Shown: positions 36,453 through 43,928 of the stretch, piece by piece
Position numbering within the stretch: the first letter of the stretch is position 1
Layout: the number at the start of each line of letters is the position of its first letter
Source of the DNA: Bacteroidota bacterium
GTDB lineage: Bacteria > Bacteroidota > Ignavibacteria > UBA10030 > UBA8401
Reading direction: 5' to 3'
Length of the DNA stretch: 45,958 nucleotides
NCBI GenBank assembly: GCA_020052095.1
Contig: JAGVPT010000236.1
Coordinates: 1-45,958 of the forward strand
Notes under the pieces: model-generated
What the model saw: the letters and a program-made list of their open reading frames with translations, nothing else
Databases searched by the model: none
Told to the model about the DNA's origin: nothing
Position numbers and translations under genes: made by a program

Positions 36453-38639
36453 TTGAGCATCCATAAAAGCGACGCACTTCAATATGTAAAAGGAATCGGT
36501 CCGAAGCGGGCTGCCGCGCTAAGGGAGATCGGCATCGATTCCATTCCCAAGCTTCTCTATTATCTTCCGCGAGATTACCTCGATCGTTCCCGTATCACGA
36601 AAATTAAAGACCTCTCCAGATTGGTCGAGGCCGGGAATGAAGTGACGGTGATCGGAACCGTTTTCCGTCAGCTTGTAAAACGCACGCGTCGAGGGAAACA
36701 AATGTTTTATCTGACGCTGAAGGACGAAACTGGTTATCTCACGTGCATATTTTTTGCCGGCGTTCAATGGTATCAAAATGCGTTCGAAGCGGGTGAAGTG
36801 CTCGCGGTATCTTCTGTTCCCGAATTGGACAAATTGAATCGTCCGCAATTCATTCATCCGGAATTCGACCGGTTGAAGGCAAAAGACGAGGAGGATGAAA
36901 CGGATTGGAATTCATTGCTTCACACTGGTGCGATCATTCCAAAATACCGTTCGAGCGAAGAGCTGCGCCAGGTGGGATTGGATAACCGCGGTTTCCGCAG
37001 GATTATTCGCAATGCGATTCGGGATAATCTCGCTTCCGTTATCGAACACCAGCCTCGTGAGATTCTGGATCGTCGCAGCCTTATGGATATCCATTCGACG
37101 CTTAAGCACATTCATTTTCCAAAATCGTACGATGAAAGAGATGCAGCACTCCAAAGGTTGAAATTTGACGAACTTTTTTTCTTTCAACTGTTGATGGCGT
37201 ATCGCCGGAGGGAGCTCAAAGGAGAGTTGAAGGGGATTTCGTTCAATGTTAAGAGCACATTGGCACGTACACTTCTGTCCTCTCTTCCTTTTGAGTTGAC
37301 CGATGCGCAAACGCGCGTAATCCGCGAGATCACCGACGATATGCAGCAATCCACGCCGATGAACCGATTATTGCAGGGGGACGTTGGGAGCGGGAAAACG
37401 ATTGTCGCGTTGTTTGCCATGCTCGTCGCGGTCGACAACGGATTTCAGTGCGCGTTGATGGCACCGACAGAGATTTTGGCGGAGCAGCACTTTTTCACAT
37501 TAAAAGAATTCCTGGCGAAATTGCCAGTAAATATCAGGCTGCTTGTCGGCGGGCAAAGGAAGAAATTGCGTGAAGATATTTTGGAGGACGTACGACATGG
37601 TTCGGCGCAGATAGTTATCGGCACTCATGCGCTCATTCAGGAACATATCGATTTCGCAAATCTCGGCTTGATCGTTATCGATGAACAACATCGGTTTGGC
37701 GTTGCCCAGCGTGCAATATTGCGCCAAAAAGGGAAAGAGAACCCCGACGTATTGGTGATGACTGCGACTCCGATTCCCCGCACGCTGTCACTTACATTGT
37801 ACGGAGACCTCGATGTTTCCGTTATCGATGAGCTCCCGAAAGGGCGAAAACCTGTAAAGACCGCAGTCCGCACCGAGAAGGAAAAAGCAAAAGTCTTCCA
37901 CTTTGTACAGGAAGAAGTCAAGCGAGGGCGTCAGGCGTATATTGTCTATCCTCTCATCGAAGAATCGGAAAAAGTCGACTTGAAGGCGGCGATGGCGGAA
38001 TTCAAAAAATTGAGTGACAACGATTTCTCGGAATTCCGACTCGGCCTGATGCACGGCAGGCTGGCCCCGGAAGAAAAAGATATGCTCATGCATAAATTTA
38101 AGTCTGGAGAGATTCATATTCTCGTTGCCACCACCGTAATTGAAGTGGGCATCGATATTCCCAACGCATCGATCATGATTGTTGAAAACGCGGAGAGATT
38201 CGGACTATCGCAGCTCCATCAATTGCGGGGGAGGGTGGGGAGGGGAGAAGAGCAGTCCTATTGCATTCTCCTGACCGACGACCTGGCTGAAAAGCGGGCA
38301 GTCCAACTTGCTACAAATCGCGCCGAAGCCATCAAACAAAATTCCGATATCAAGAAACGCCTGCAAACGATGGTCCAAACGAACGATGGATTTAAAATCG
38401 CCGAAGTCGACTTGGAATTGCGTGGTCCCGGAGATTTTTTTGGAACACGGCAAAGCGGGCTGCCGGCGTTTCAGGTGGCGGATATTGTTCACGACACCGA
38501 AATTCTTTTGCGCGCGCGACAAGAAGCATTCGACCTGGTTAAACGAGATCCGCAATTGCGATTGCCTCAACACGAACAGATCAGAAAACAATTTGAGCTT
38601 GTCTACAAAGATCTGCTTGCATACGTCAGAATCGGATAA
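36453..38639 (+). CDS. recG: ATP-dependent DNA helicase RecG
   Basis: It remodels stalled replication forks and Holliday junctions. The protein of about 728 residues has an N-terminal wedge with an OB fold (LQYVKGIGPKRA start). The helicase core has Walker A GDVGSGKT (K315), DEQH box (D410-H413), TATPIPRTL, and motifs V/VI in VIEVGIDIPNA and QLRGRVGRG. I prefer TTG 36453, which has GGGGGAAA just upstream; TTG 36441 would add four residues. It is followed immediately by the 20-bp tandem repeat array. Confidence 0.95.
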   Translation: MSIHKSDALQYVKGIGPKRAAALREIGIDSIPKLLYYLPRDYLDRSRITKIKDLSRLVEAGNEVTVIGTVFRQLVKRTRRGKQMFYLTLKDETGYLTCIFFAGVQWYQNAFEAGEVLAVSSVPELDKLNRPQFIHPEFDRLKAKDEEDETDWNSLLHTGAIIPKYRSSEELRQVGLDNRGFRRIIRNAIRDNLASVIEHQPREILDRRSLMDIHSTLKHIHFPKSYDERDAALQRLKFDELFFFQLLMAYRRRELKGELKGISFNVKSTLARTLLSSLPFELTDAQTRVIREITDDMQQSTPMNRLLQGDVGSGKTIVALFAMLVAVDNGFQCALMAPTEILAEQHFFTLKEFLAKLPVNIRLLVGGQRKKLREDILEDVRHGSAQIVIGTHALIQEHIDFANLGLIVIDEQHRFGVAQRAILRQKGKENPDVLVMTATPIPRTLSLTLYGDLDVSVIDELPKGRKPVKTAVRTEKEKAKVFHFVQEEVKRGRQAYIVYPLIEESEKVDLKAAMAEFKKLSDNDFSEFRLGLMHGRLAPEEKDMLMHKFKSGEIHILVATTVIEVGIDIPNASIMIVENAERFGLSQLHQLRGRVGRGEEQSYCILLTDDLAEKRAVQLATNRAEAIKQNSDIKKRLQTMVQTNDGFKIAEVDLELRGPGDFFGTRQSGLPAFQVADIVHDTEILLRARQEAFDLVKRDPQLRLPQHEQIRKQFELVYKDLLAYVRIG

Positions 38640-38640
38640 C

Positions 38641-38780
38641 CTCACGTACGTAGGGGGAGTCACGCGTACGTAGGGGGAGTCACGCGTATGTAGGCGGAGT
38701 CACGCGTACGTAGGCGGAGTCACGCGTACGTAGGCGGAGTCACGCGTACGTAGGCGGAGTCACGCGTACGTGGGCGGAGT
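38641..38780. repeat. Seven tandem copies of a 20-bp unit
   Basis: The unit is CACGCGTACGTAGGCGGAGT. It runs in exact 20-bp phase from one base after the recG stop. Copies 4-6 are identical; copies 1-3 and 7 differ at one to three positions (copy 1 starts CTCACG; copies 1 and 2 have GGGGG). The unit contains the self-complementary words ACGCGT and TACGTA. A 20-bp period cannot keep a reading frame, so it is not protein-coding. Confidence 0.95.
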
Positions 38781-38810
38781 CACGTGACTCCGCCTAGTGC
38801 ATATTTTTTT
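38773..38810 (+). terminator. Palindrome closing the tandem array, terminator-like
   Basis: The last repeat unit is followed by its own partial reverse complement, giving a perfect 22-base palindrome at 38773-38794 (arms GGCGGAGTCAC and GTGACTCCGCC). Nine bases later there is a T7 run. It could end recG transcripts, although the gap before the T run is longer than usual. Confidence 0.55.
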
Positions 38811-38934
38811 CTGCACATCGTCTGAGAAATAATTCTCGAGAAAATATTTTCCGGAAGCAAAAACTACCCCTCACAAGAAGTCTGCCACTCTGACAACTTC
38901 CATCCCAAAACAACGAGAAATAGCCACTTTTTTC
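38811..38934. other. Non-coding spacer with two short palindromes
   Basis: The stretch between the repeat array and the promoter has no gene. It holds GAGAA-ATAA-TTCTC and the palindrome GAAAATATTTTC, possible regulator or RNA-fold sites. Confidence 0.3.
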
Positions 38935-38964
38935 TTGACAACGTGTCTAAAAACGTTATATTTG
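38935..38964 (+). promoter_or_regulatory. Bacteroidota-type promoter of the ATP-grasp/GNAT/kamA operon
   Basis: TTGACA starts at 38935. After TTG come 19 bases and then TATATTTG at 38957-38964, matching the TTG / TAnnTTTG consensus. Transcription would start near 38970, about 80 bases before the first gene. Confidence 0.65.
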
Positions 38965-39048
38965 TAACAGGAGTTGAGAGTAAAAGTAGTCAACGTATCA
39001 GTCACCAGCATGAAAGGTATCGAAAATTTTCCTTTGGTACTCCCCTGA

Positions 39049-40125
39049 ATGGAAGTAGCTCTCGTCTACAACATGAAGAAGGAAGAAACAGATGCTGCGG
39101 ACAGCGGCACTGAACCTTCGAGTCAGAACATCACTGATGTCAGCACGCAAATAAAAGAGAACACACAAAGCGCTGATACGTACGCCGAGTGGGACACAGT
39201 AGAAACCATCAGCGCTATTCGCGATGCTCTTTCACTTCGTCACTCAATCTCGTTGATCGAAGCCGATGAGGATGCGTTTGAAAAAATTCGCAGGCTCCAA
39301 CCAGAAATTGTCTTTAATATCGCCGAAGGTCAATTTGGAGTCTCTCGCGAGGCTCAGATTCCGGCGATGCTTGAGTTGCTCAACATTCCGTATTCCGGTT
39401 CCGATCCGCTGACACTTGCCGTCTGTCTGGATAAATCCCGCGCAAAAGAAATCCTCTCGTATTACAAAATTCCAACGCCAAATTTTTTCGTGCTTTATTC
39501 GCTCTCCGACCTCTCGTCGTTGTCGGTCGAATACCCATGCATGGTCAAACCATTATGCGAAGGTTCGAGCAAAGGAATTTTCGATGCTTCGCTTGTCCGG
39601 ACTCCGCAGGAGTTGAACGCGCAGGTCGAGAATATTTTGGTATCGTACAACGAGCCGGTGATCGTGGAAGAGTTTCTGCCCGGGCGTGAATTTACCGTTG
39701 CAATGCTGGGCAACGCCGATGACGTGCAGGTATTGCCGGTTGTTGAGATCAAATTTGACTCTCTGCCGAACGGCGTCAATCCGATCTACTCGTTTGAAGC
39801 CAAGTGGATTTGGGATCAATCCTCGAATCCCCTTGATATTTTCGAATGTCCTGCCCGCGTCACTCCATCACTCCAAAATTCCATCGAAACCATATGTAAA
39901 GACGCATACAAAGTGCTGCGATGCCGCGATTGGTCACGCATCGACGTCCGTCTTGATAATACTGGTAACCCGAATATAATAGAGATAAACCCCCTTCCCG
40001 GCATTCTGCCAAAGCCGGAGGATAATTCATGTTATCCAAAAGCGGCCCGCGCTGCCGGTATTTCGTATGCTGAGATGCTAAACCGTGTTCTCGATTCGGC
40101 GTGCAGACGGTATGGCCTGCTATGA
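39049..40125 (+). CDS. ATP-grasp ligase, D-alanine-D-alanine ligase-like (paralogue 1)
   Basis: The 358-residue protein has the Ddl/carbamoyl-phosphate-type ATP-grasp fold. Residues PCMVKPLCEGSSKGI (nucleotide lysine and loop), IVEEFLPGREFTV, RIDVRLD and IIEINPLPG (metal ligands) are visible. The N-terminal GGxSxE motif, which in true Ddl provides the glutamate contacting the first D-Ala, is absent: the strand reads VALVYNMKKEET. The second substrate loop is FNIAEGQFG. I infer a ligase joining other amino acids or small carboxylates. It is the first gene of a four-gene operon ending with kamA. An in-frame 12-codon mini-ORF (39010-39048) stops directly before its ATG. Confidence 0.8.
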   Translation: MEVALVYNMKKEETDAADSGTEPSSQNITDVSTQIKENTQSADTYAEWDTVETISAIRDALSLRHSISLIEADEDAFEKIRRLQPEIVFNIAEGQFGVSREAQIPAMLELLNIPYSGSDPLTLAVCLDKSRAKEILSYYKIPTPNFFVLYSLSDLSSLSVEYPCMVKPLCEGSSKGIFDASLVRTPQELNAQVENILVSYNEPVIVEEFLPGREFTVAMLGNADDVQVLPVVEIKFDSLPNGVNPIYSFEAKWIWDQSSNPLDIFECPARVTPSLQNSIETICKDAYKVLRCRDWSRIDVRLDNTGNPNIIEINPLPGILPKPEDNSCYPKAARAAGISYAEMLNRVLDSACRRYGLL

Positions 40126-40192
40126 TGTGCACTAACTTGTTGAAAATGAACGATATACAGGAATGCTTATCTCACAATAACGGAGTGGCTGT

Positions 40193-41278
40193 ATGAGAAA
40201 AAAGCTGCATGTATCGGTCATTTTCAACGAACCGACAGTTCAAACCAAGGAAGGGAGAAAATTCATTTCTGAATCGGGGATGATTCAGGACGGGAGCGCA
40301 CTTGAAACGGCACGAGCAAACGGACTTGTTGATATGTCGGAGGTCGGCGTAGTGGAGGAGAGAGAGGATATCCAAACTGCACTGAATTCGCTCGGGTACC
40401 AGACTTCAATTTTCAATATGTCGAACAACGTAGACCGGCTTCTGGAATTCCTGAAGTCCGAGAAGCCCGACTTGATCTTCAATTTGGTCGAGTCGCTCGG
40501 CGAAGAGGCGGTCCACGAGATGCATGTCGCAGGTATCTATGAGATTTTAGAAATACCGTACACCGGCTCATCTCCCGTCACTCTCGGCACGTGCCTCAAC
40601 AAAGCTCGGACGAAGGAAATTCTCGCCCACCATGGAATTCCGACCGCGAAATTCATCGTCTGCAAACACGTCAACGAGATCAATGTGGATGATTTTGAGA
40701 TGGCGTTTCCTCTTATCGTGAAGCCGGCGAAAGAAGATGCCAGCGTAGGAATAGATAACGATTCCGTTGTCGATTCGCTGACTGCGTTAAAGAAAAGAGT
40801 GCGATTCATTTTTACCCGCTTCGACCAGCCGGCCATTGTCGAAGAATACATCGAGGGACGAGAACTCAACGTTGCCGTCTTAGGGAACGGAAAGCCGGTA
40901 GTGCTTCCCATTTCTGAAATTGATTTCTCCGGACTTCCTGCCGATTATCCAAAGATCGTAACATACGATGCGAAGTGGATGAACGGTACCGTCGAGTATG
41001 AGGGGACGAAGGGCTTGTGCCCTGCAGATCTTCCCCCGACAGTGGAGGCGCGCGTGAAGGATCTTGCGCTTCAGGCATACCACCTCATGGGATGCAGAGA
41101 TTATGCACGTATCGATTTTCGGCTGACAAAAAATAATAAGCCATTCGTGCTTGAAGTGAATCCGAATCCCGATATCTCGGACGACGCAGGATTCATTCGC
41201 TCCACGACAACGTACGGATATTCATTCAATGAGACGATCGGGAAGATTGTGGAATGCGCGCTGAAGCGAAATCCCTAG
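40193..41278 (+). CDS. ATP-grasp ligase, D-alanine-D-alanine ligase-like (paralogue 2)
   Basis: The 361-residue protein is a diverged paralogue of the preceding gene. The two share PY[ST]GS-P-TL, the CL-K-R-KEIL helix, FPLIVKPAKEDASVG (ATP-binding), IVEEYIEGRELNVAVLG, ARIDFRL and VLEVNPNPD. Like its neighbour it lacks the GGxSxE motif of real Ddl (start is VSVIFNEPTVQTKE). FNLVESLGEE replaces the usual substrate loop. Two adjacent non-identical ligases suggest either two successive couplings or a heteromeric enzyme. GGAG lies about eight bases before the ATG; the GNAT gene starts 25 bp later. Confidence 0.8.
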   Translation: MRKKLHVSVIFNEPTVQTKEGRKFISESGMIQDGSALETARANGLVDMSEVGVVEEREDIQTALNSLGYQTSIFNMSNNVDRLLEFLKSEKPDLIFNLVESLGEEAVHEMHVAGIYEILEIPYTGSSPVTLGTCLNKARTKEILAHHGIPTAKFIVCKHVNEINVDDFEMAFPLIVKPAKEDASVGIDNDSVVDSLTALKKRVRFIFTRFDQPAIVEEYIEGRELNVAVLGNGKPVVLPISEIDFSGLPADYPKIVTYDAKWMNGTVEYEGTKGLCPADLPPTVEARVKDLALQAYHLMGCRDYARIDFRLTKNNKPFVLEVNPNPDISDDAGFIRSTTTYGYSFNETIGKIVECALKRNP

Positions 41279-41303
41279 ACGACTCTCACTCTTCATCACG
41301 GTC

Positions 41304-41777
41304 ATGAGCATTCGGCCTCTCCGGCGCGAGGACAAAGATCCGATTCACGATCTTCTGAGAGCAACGGATGTATTCAGTGAAGAAGAGATTGGTGTCGCGA
41401 TTGAGCTGATCCAGATTAGTCTCGAAGATGAAAATCAAAAAGATTACGAAATTTTTTCTTATGTCGACAGCGAAGATCGGGTCGTGGGATATGTTTGTTT
41501 CGGTTCGACCCCGGCAACGCAGGGAACGTACGATTTGTATTGGGTCGCAGTTTCTCCGGCCGAGTATGGAAAAGGAATCGGGTCGCAGCTACTTGAGTTC
41601 GCGGAGGATCACATACGGGCAAAGGGTGCGCGCTTCTTGATCGCGGAGACGTCATCGACAGCAAAGTACGAAAAAACGCGGGCGTTTTACGAACGAAAAG
41701 GATTTGCCAAAGTAGCGCACGTGAAAGAATACTACAAGCCAGGAGATGATCTTATCATCTTCGGCAAATATCTATAA
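41304..41777 (+). CDS. GNAT-family N-acetyltransferase
   Basis: This 157-residue single-domain acyltransferase has the acetyl-CoA pyrophosphate loop at Y88-GKGIG-S and the C-terminal FYERKGF motif. It transfers an acetyl (or other acyl) group from CoA to an amine. In organisms making N-epsilon-acetyl-beta-lysine, a GNAT enzyme (AblB) acts after lysine 2,3-aminomutase. This protein precedes kamA by 21 bp but is much shorter than AblB, so equivalence is only a hypothesis. The true acceptor may be a product of the ATP-grasp pair. Confidence 0.8.
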   Translation: MSIRPLRREDKDPIHDLLRATDVFSEEEIGVAIELIQISLEDENQKDYEIFSYVDSEDRVVGYVCFGSTPATQGTYDLYWVAVSPAEYGKGIGSQLLEFAEDHIRAKGARFLIAETSSTAKYEKTRAFYERKGFAKVAHVKEYYKPGDDLIIFGKYL

Positions 41778-41798
41778 ACATCCCAGGTAGATTTATTT

Positions 41799-42956
41799 AT
41801 GGAACTCTGGCAGGAAATGTTGAGGGCGAGTGTAGACAGCGGGAAGGATCTGGTGGAACGCTTCAATTTTGATAAGGACCTCGCCGAAAAACTCAACACG
41901 CTCTTTCACATCCGCATTAATCCGTACTATCTCAGCCTCATCCGATATCCGGGCGACCCGATCTGGCTGCAGTGTATTCCCGACGCTCAGGAGTTAGTGC
42001 CGGACGATTTTCCTCTCGACCCGCTCAACGAGGAAGCAGACAGCCCCGTTCCGAGCATCACCCATCGCTACCCAGATCGCGTCTTGTTCCTGACGACAAG
42101 CCAGTGTTCGATGTATTGCCGGTTCTGCACACGGAAGAGAAAAGTGGGCGATTCCGGAAAGATCAGTATGAAATTTATTCAGACGGGACTCGACTACATC
42201 GCGGCTCATACGGAAATACGCGACGTTATTCTTTCCGGCGGCGATCCGCTGATGTTGACGGACGTTATGCTTGAGAAGATCGTGTCTGGTCTCCGCGCGA
42301 TTCCGCACGTGGAGATCATTCGCCTCGGGACAAAAATGCCGTGCGTGCTTCCACAACGCATCACGCTCAAATTGTGCAAAATGTTGAAGAAGTATCATCC
42401 GATCTACGTAAACACGCATTTCAATCACCCGTGGGAGTGTACGACGGAGGCCAAGCAGGCATGCGAGATGCTCGCCGATGCCGGCATTCCGGTCGGAAAT
42501 CAGGCCGTTCTTATGAAAGGCGTCAACGATGATCCGGATGTCATGTTAGAGCTGATGCGCAAGCTTCTGTTTATGCGCGTGCGGCCATATTATTTGTATC
42601 AGGCGGACATCACAAAAGGCGCGAACCATTTCCGTACCCCGGTGAGCGTCGGTTTGAACATTATGGACAAACTTCGCGGACACACGTCGGGACTTGCGAT
42701 TCCGGCGTATGTGATCGATGCGCCGGGAGGCGGCGGAAAGATTCCAATCCTGCCGCAATACGTGTTGGGACGAAACGGCAACAACATCATCCTCCGCAAC
42801 TACAAATACGACATTTACCAGTATCCAGATGTCGGGGAGGAGGAGAAGAAGCCCGAAGCGCAACTCGAAAGGCGCTACATGCGCAAGCGGACGAAGCCCG
42901 TACGAAAAAAGGTCTACGAATCGCAACCGACACGCGCCGAAGTGTCGTCGAAATAG
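41799..42956 (+). CDS. kamA: Lysine 2,3-aminomutase family radical SAM enzyme
   Basis: The family converts L-lysine to L-beta-lysine using a [4Fe-4S] cluster, SAM and pyridoxal phosphate. The 385-residue protein has the cluster motif C103-x3-C107-x2-C110, the PLP lysine K314 in DAPGGGGKIP, and LSGGDPLM. The two aspartates that hold the epsilon-amino group of lysine in the clostridial enzyme are kept (D270 in QADITKG, D307 in IDAPGGGG). This favours lysine over glutamate as substrate. The C-terminal 35 residues are very basic. It is the last gene of the operon, followed by a strong terminator. An EF-P beta-lysine role (EpmB-like) is less likely without epmA or efp nearby. Confidence 0.88.
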   Translation: MELWQEMLRASVDSGKDLVERFNFDKDLAEKLNTLFHIRINPYYLSLIRYPGDPIWLQCIPDAQELVPDDFPLDPLNEEADSPVPSITHRYPDRVLFLTTSQCSMYCRFCTRKRKVGDSGKISMKFIQTGLDYIAAHTEIRDVILSGGDPLMLTDVMLEKIVSGLRAIPHVEIIRLGTKMPCVLPQRITLKLCKMLKKYHPIYVNTHFNHPWECTTEAKQACEMLADAGIPVGNQAVLMKGVNDDPDVMLELMRKLLFMRVRPYYLYQADITKGANHFRTPVSVGLNIMDKLRGHTSGLAIPAYVIDAPGGGGKIPILPQYVLGRNGNNIILRNYKYDIYQYPDVGEEEKKPEAQLERRYMRKRTKPVRKKVYESQPTRAEVSSK

Positions 42957-42961
42957 AACTC

Positions 42962-42988
42962 AAAGTCCCGCCACAAGCGGGACTTTTT
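42962..42988 (+). terminator. Strong rho-independent terminator after kamA
   Basis: A perfect 10-bp stem (AAAGTCCCGC 42962-42971 with GCGGGACTTT 42977-42986), five-base loop, ending in a T5 run. It closes the four-gene operon five bases after the stop. Confidence 0.9.
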
Positions 42989-43050
42989 GTTGGATCAAGG
43001 AATGGGCGGCAGAGTGTGAGTATTCAGCGGCTTCAGCGACCAATAGGATG

Positions 43051-43182
43051 AAAAGATAACCGCAAAGGACGCGAAGGACGCAAAGGGATAAGGGGAGATC
43101 TATTAAGAAGACTTCATGATTCAAACGCACCGTGATCGGTGCTCTAATCATAATTTCTTTGCGCCCTTTGCGGTTATCTTTT
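43051..43182. repeat. 132-bp element bounded by inverted copies of the ACCGCAAAGG repeat
   Basis: 43051-43079 and 43154-43182 are reverse complements at 25 of 29 positions (18 continuous: AAAAGATAACCGCAAAGG). The left arm continues with GACGCGAAGGACGCAAAGG. The interior has no coding potential. It is the most complete copy of the dispersed repeat family in the window and has the form of a small MITE or a long hairpin. Confidence 0.65.
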
Positions 43183-43196
43183 AGCTGAGTAATAAC

Positions 43197-43785
43197 ATGG
43201 AGCTTGATTTGACTGCCAAGACAAGACTCATACTGTCGCTCTTCGGCTATACCCTTCTATTATATCTCTGGTTCCTTCTCCCATTCAATCTCTACGAACC
43301 GACGCGAACGTTTCATCTCCCCGGCCTTTTGTGGATTACCCATATCTTTATACTCTACATCCACGAGGCGGGGCATTTTTTTCTTCAGAATGTTCGGGGA
43401 GACGATGTACATTCTCGGCGGATCGATCATGCAGGTTCTCGTGCCATTTGTTTGGTTTCTTGTTGCGAAGAGGGAAGCATCGGCTCTCGCACCGGTGGCT
43501 TTGTTCTTCACCGGCGAAAGCACGGTCGACGTGAGCATTTATATCCGCGACGCCGAAACGAGAATTCTCCCCCTTCTTGGCGGAAGTCACTCAAAACACG
43601 ATTGGGCGACATTTCTTGGCCGGCTGGATATGCTCGGCTGGGGTGTCCCGCTTGGCAAGGTGTTCTTTTTTTCCGGATTGATCATTTCACTTGGCGCAAT
43701 TGCATGGGGAATAAATCTCTCGTTTCGCATATTCCAGCAACGCCGCCTCGAGGAGGTGCAATTTTCAGTAAACAGTAAACAGTAA
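43197..43785 (+). pseudogene. Frameshifted membrane protein with HEAGH zinc-peptidase motif (M50-like)
   Basis: Two reading frames join into one sensible protein of about 195 residues. Frame 1 from ATG 43197 gives two membrane segments and IHEAGHFF, an HExxH metal site. After the T7 run at 43376-43382 the sense moves to the frame containing MFGETMYILGGSIMQ and ends at 43785. It has two or three more hydrophobic segments and DVSIYIRDAE, a candidate third-ligand region. Removing one T restores the frame (HFFFRMFGE). This may be a sequencing error, a true mutation or slippage at the T run. The HEAGH within a membrane segment recalls site-2-protease-like M50 enzymes, but I cannot name a subfamily. 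The last codons lie in a CAGTAAACAGT repeat. Confidence 0.65.
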
Positions 43786-43893
43786 CCAGTAAACAGCAAA
43801 CATGAACAGTTTGTCCTGACCCAGACCGAGATGCTTGACTGAGGACCCAGGACCTCGGACTCAGGACTTCGGACTCAGGACCCTGGACTCTTC
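43767..43893. repeat. Two runs of word-like tandem repeats before dnaG
   Basis: 43767-43803 is a run of CAGTAAACAGTAA variants that forms the 3' end of the preceding gene. 43841-43893 is a run of GGACTCAGGACTTC variants (roughly 14-15-base period, degenerate). Neither is coding beyond the few codons noted. No promoter consensus is obvious before dnaG. Confidence 0.6.
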
Positions 43894-43928
43894 TTGTTTC
43901 TCACCTCCGATTTGGCTAAATTTTTCCC

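Noticed and set aside
38641-38780. CRISPR array
   Set aside because: Units are contiguous 20-bp repeats without spacers and no cas gene is near.
41799-42956. EpmB-type EF-P beta-lysylation enzyme
   Set aside because: No epmA or efp in the window; the neighbouring ligases and GNAT point to a different use of beta-lysine.
42962-42988. Binding site or riboswitch part
   Set aside because: Position just after the stop, GC-rich stem and T run fit a plain terminator.
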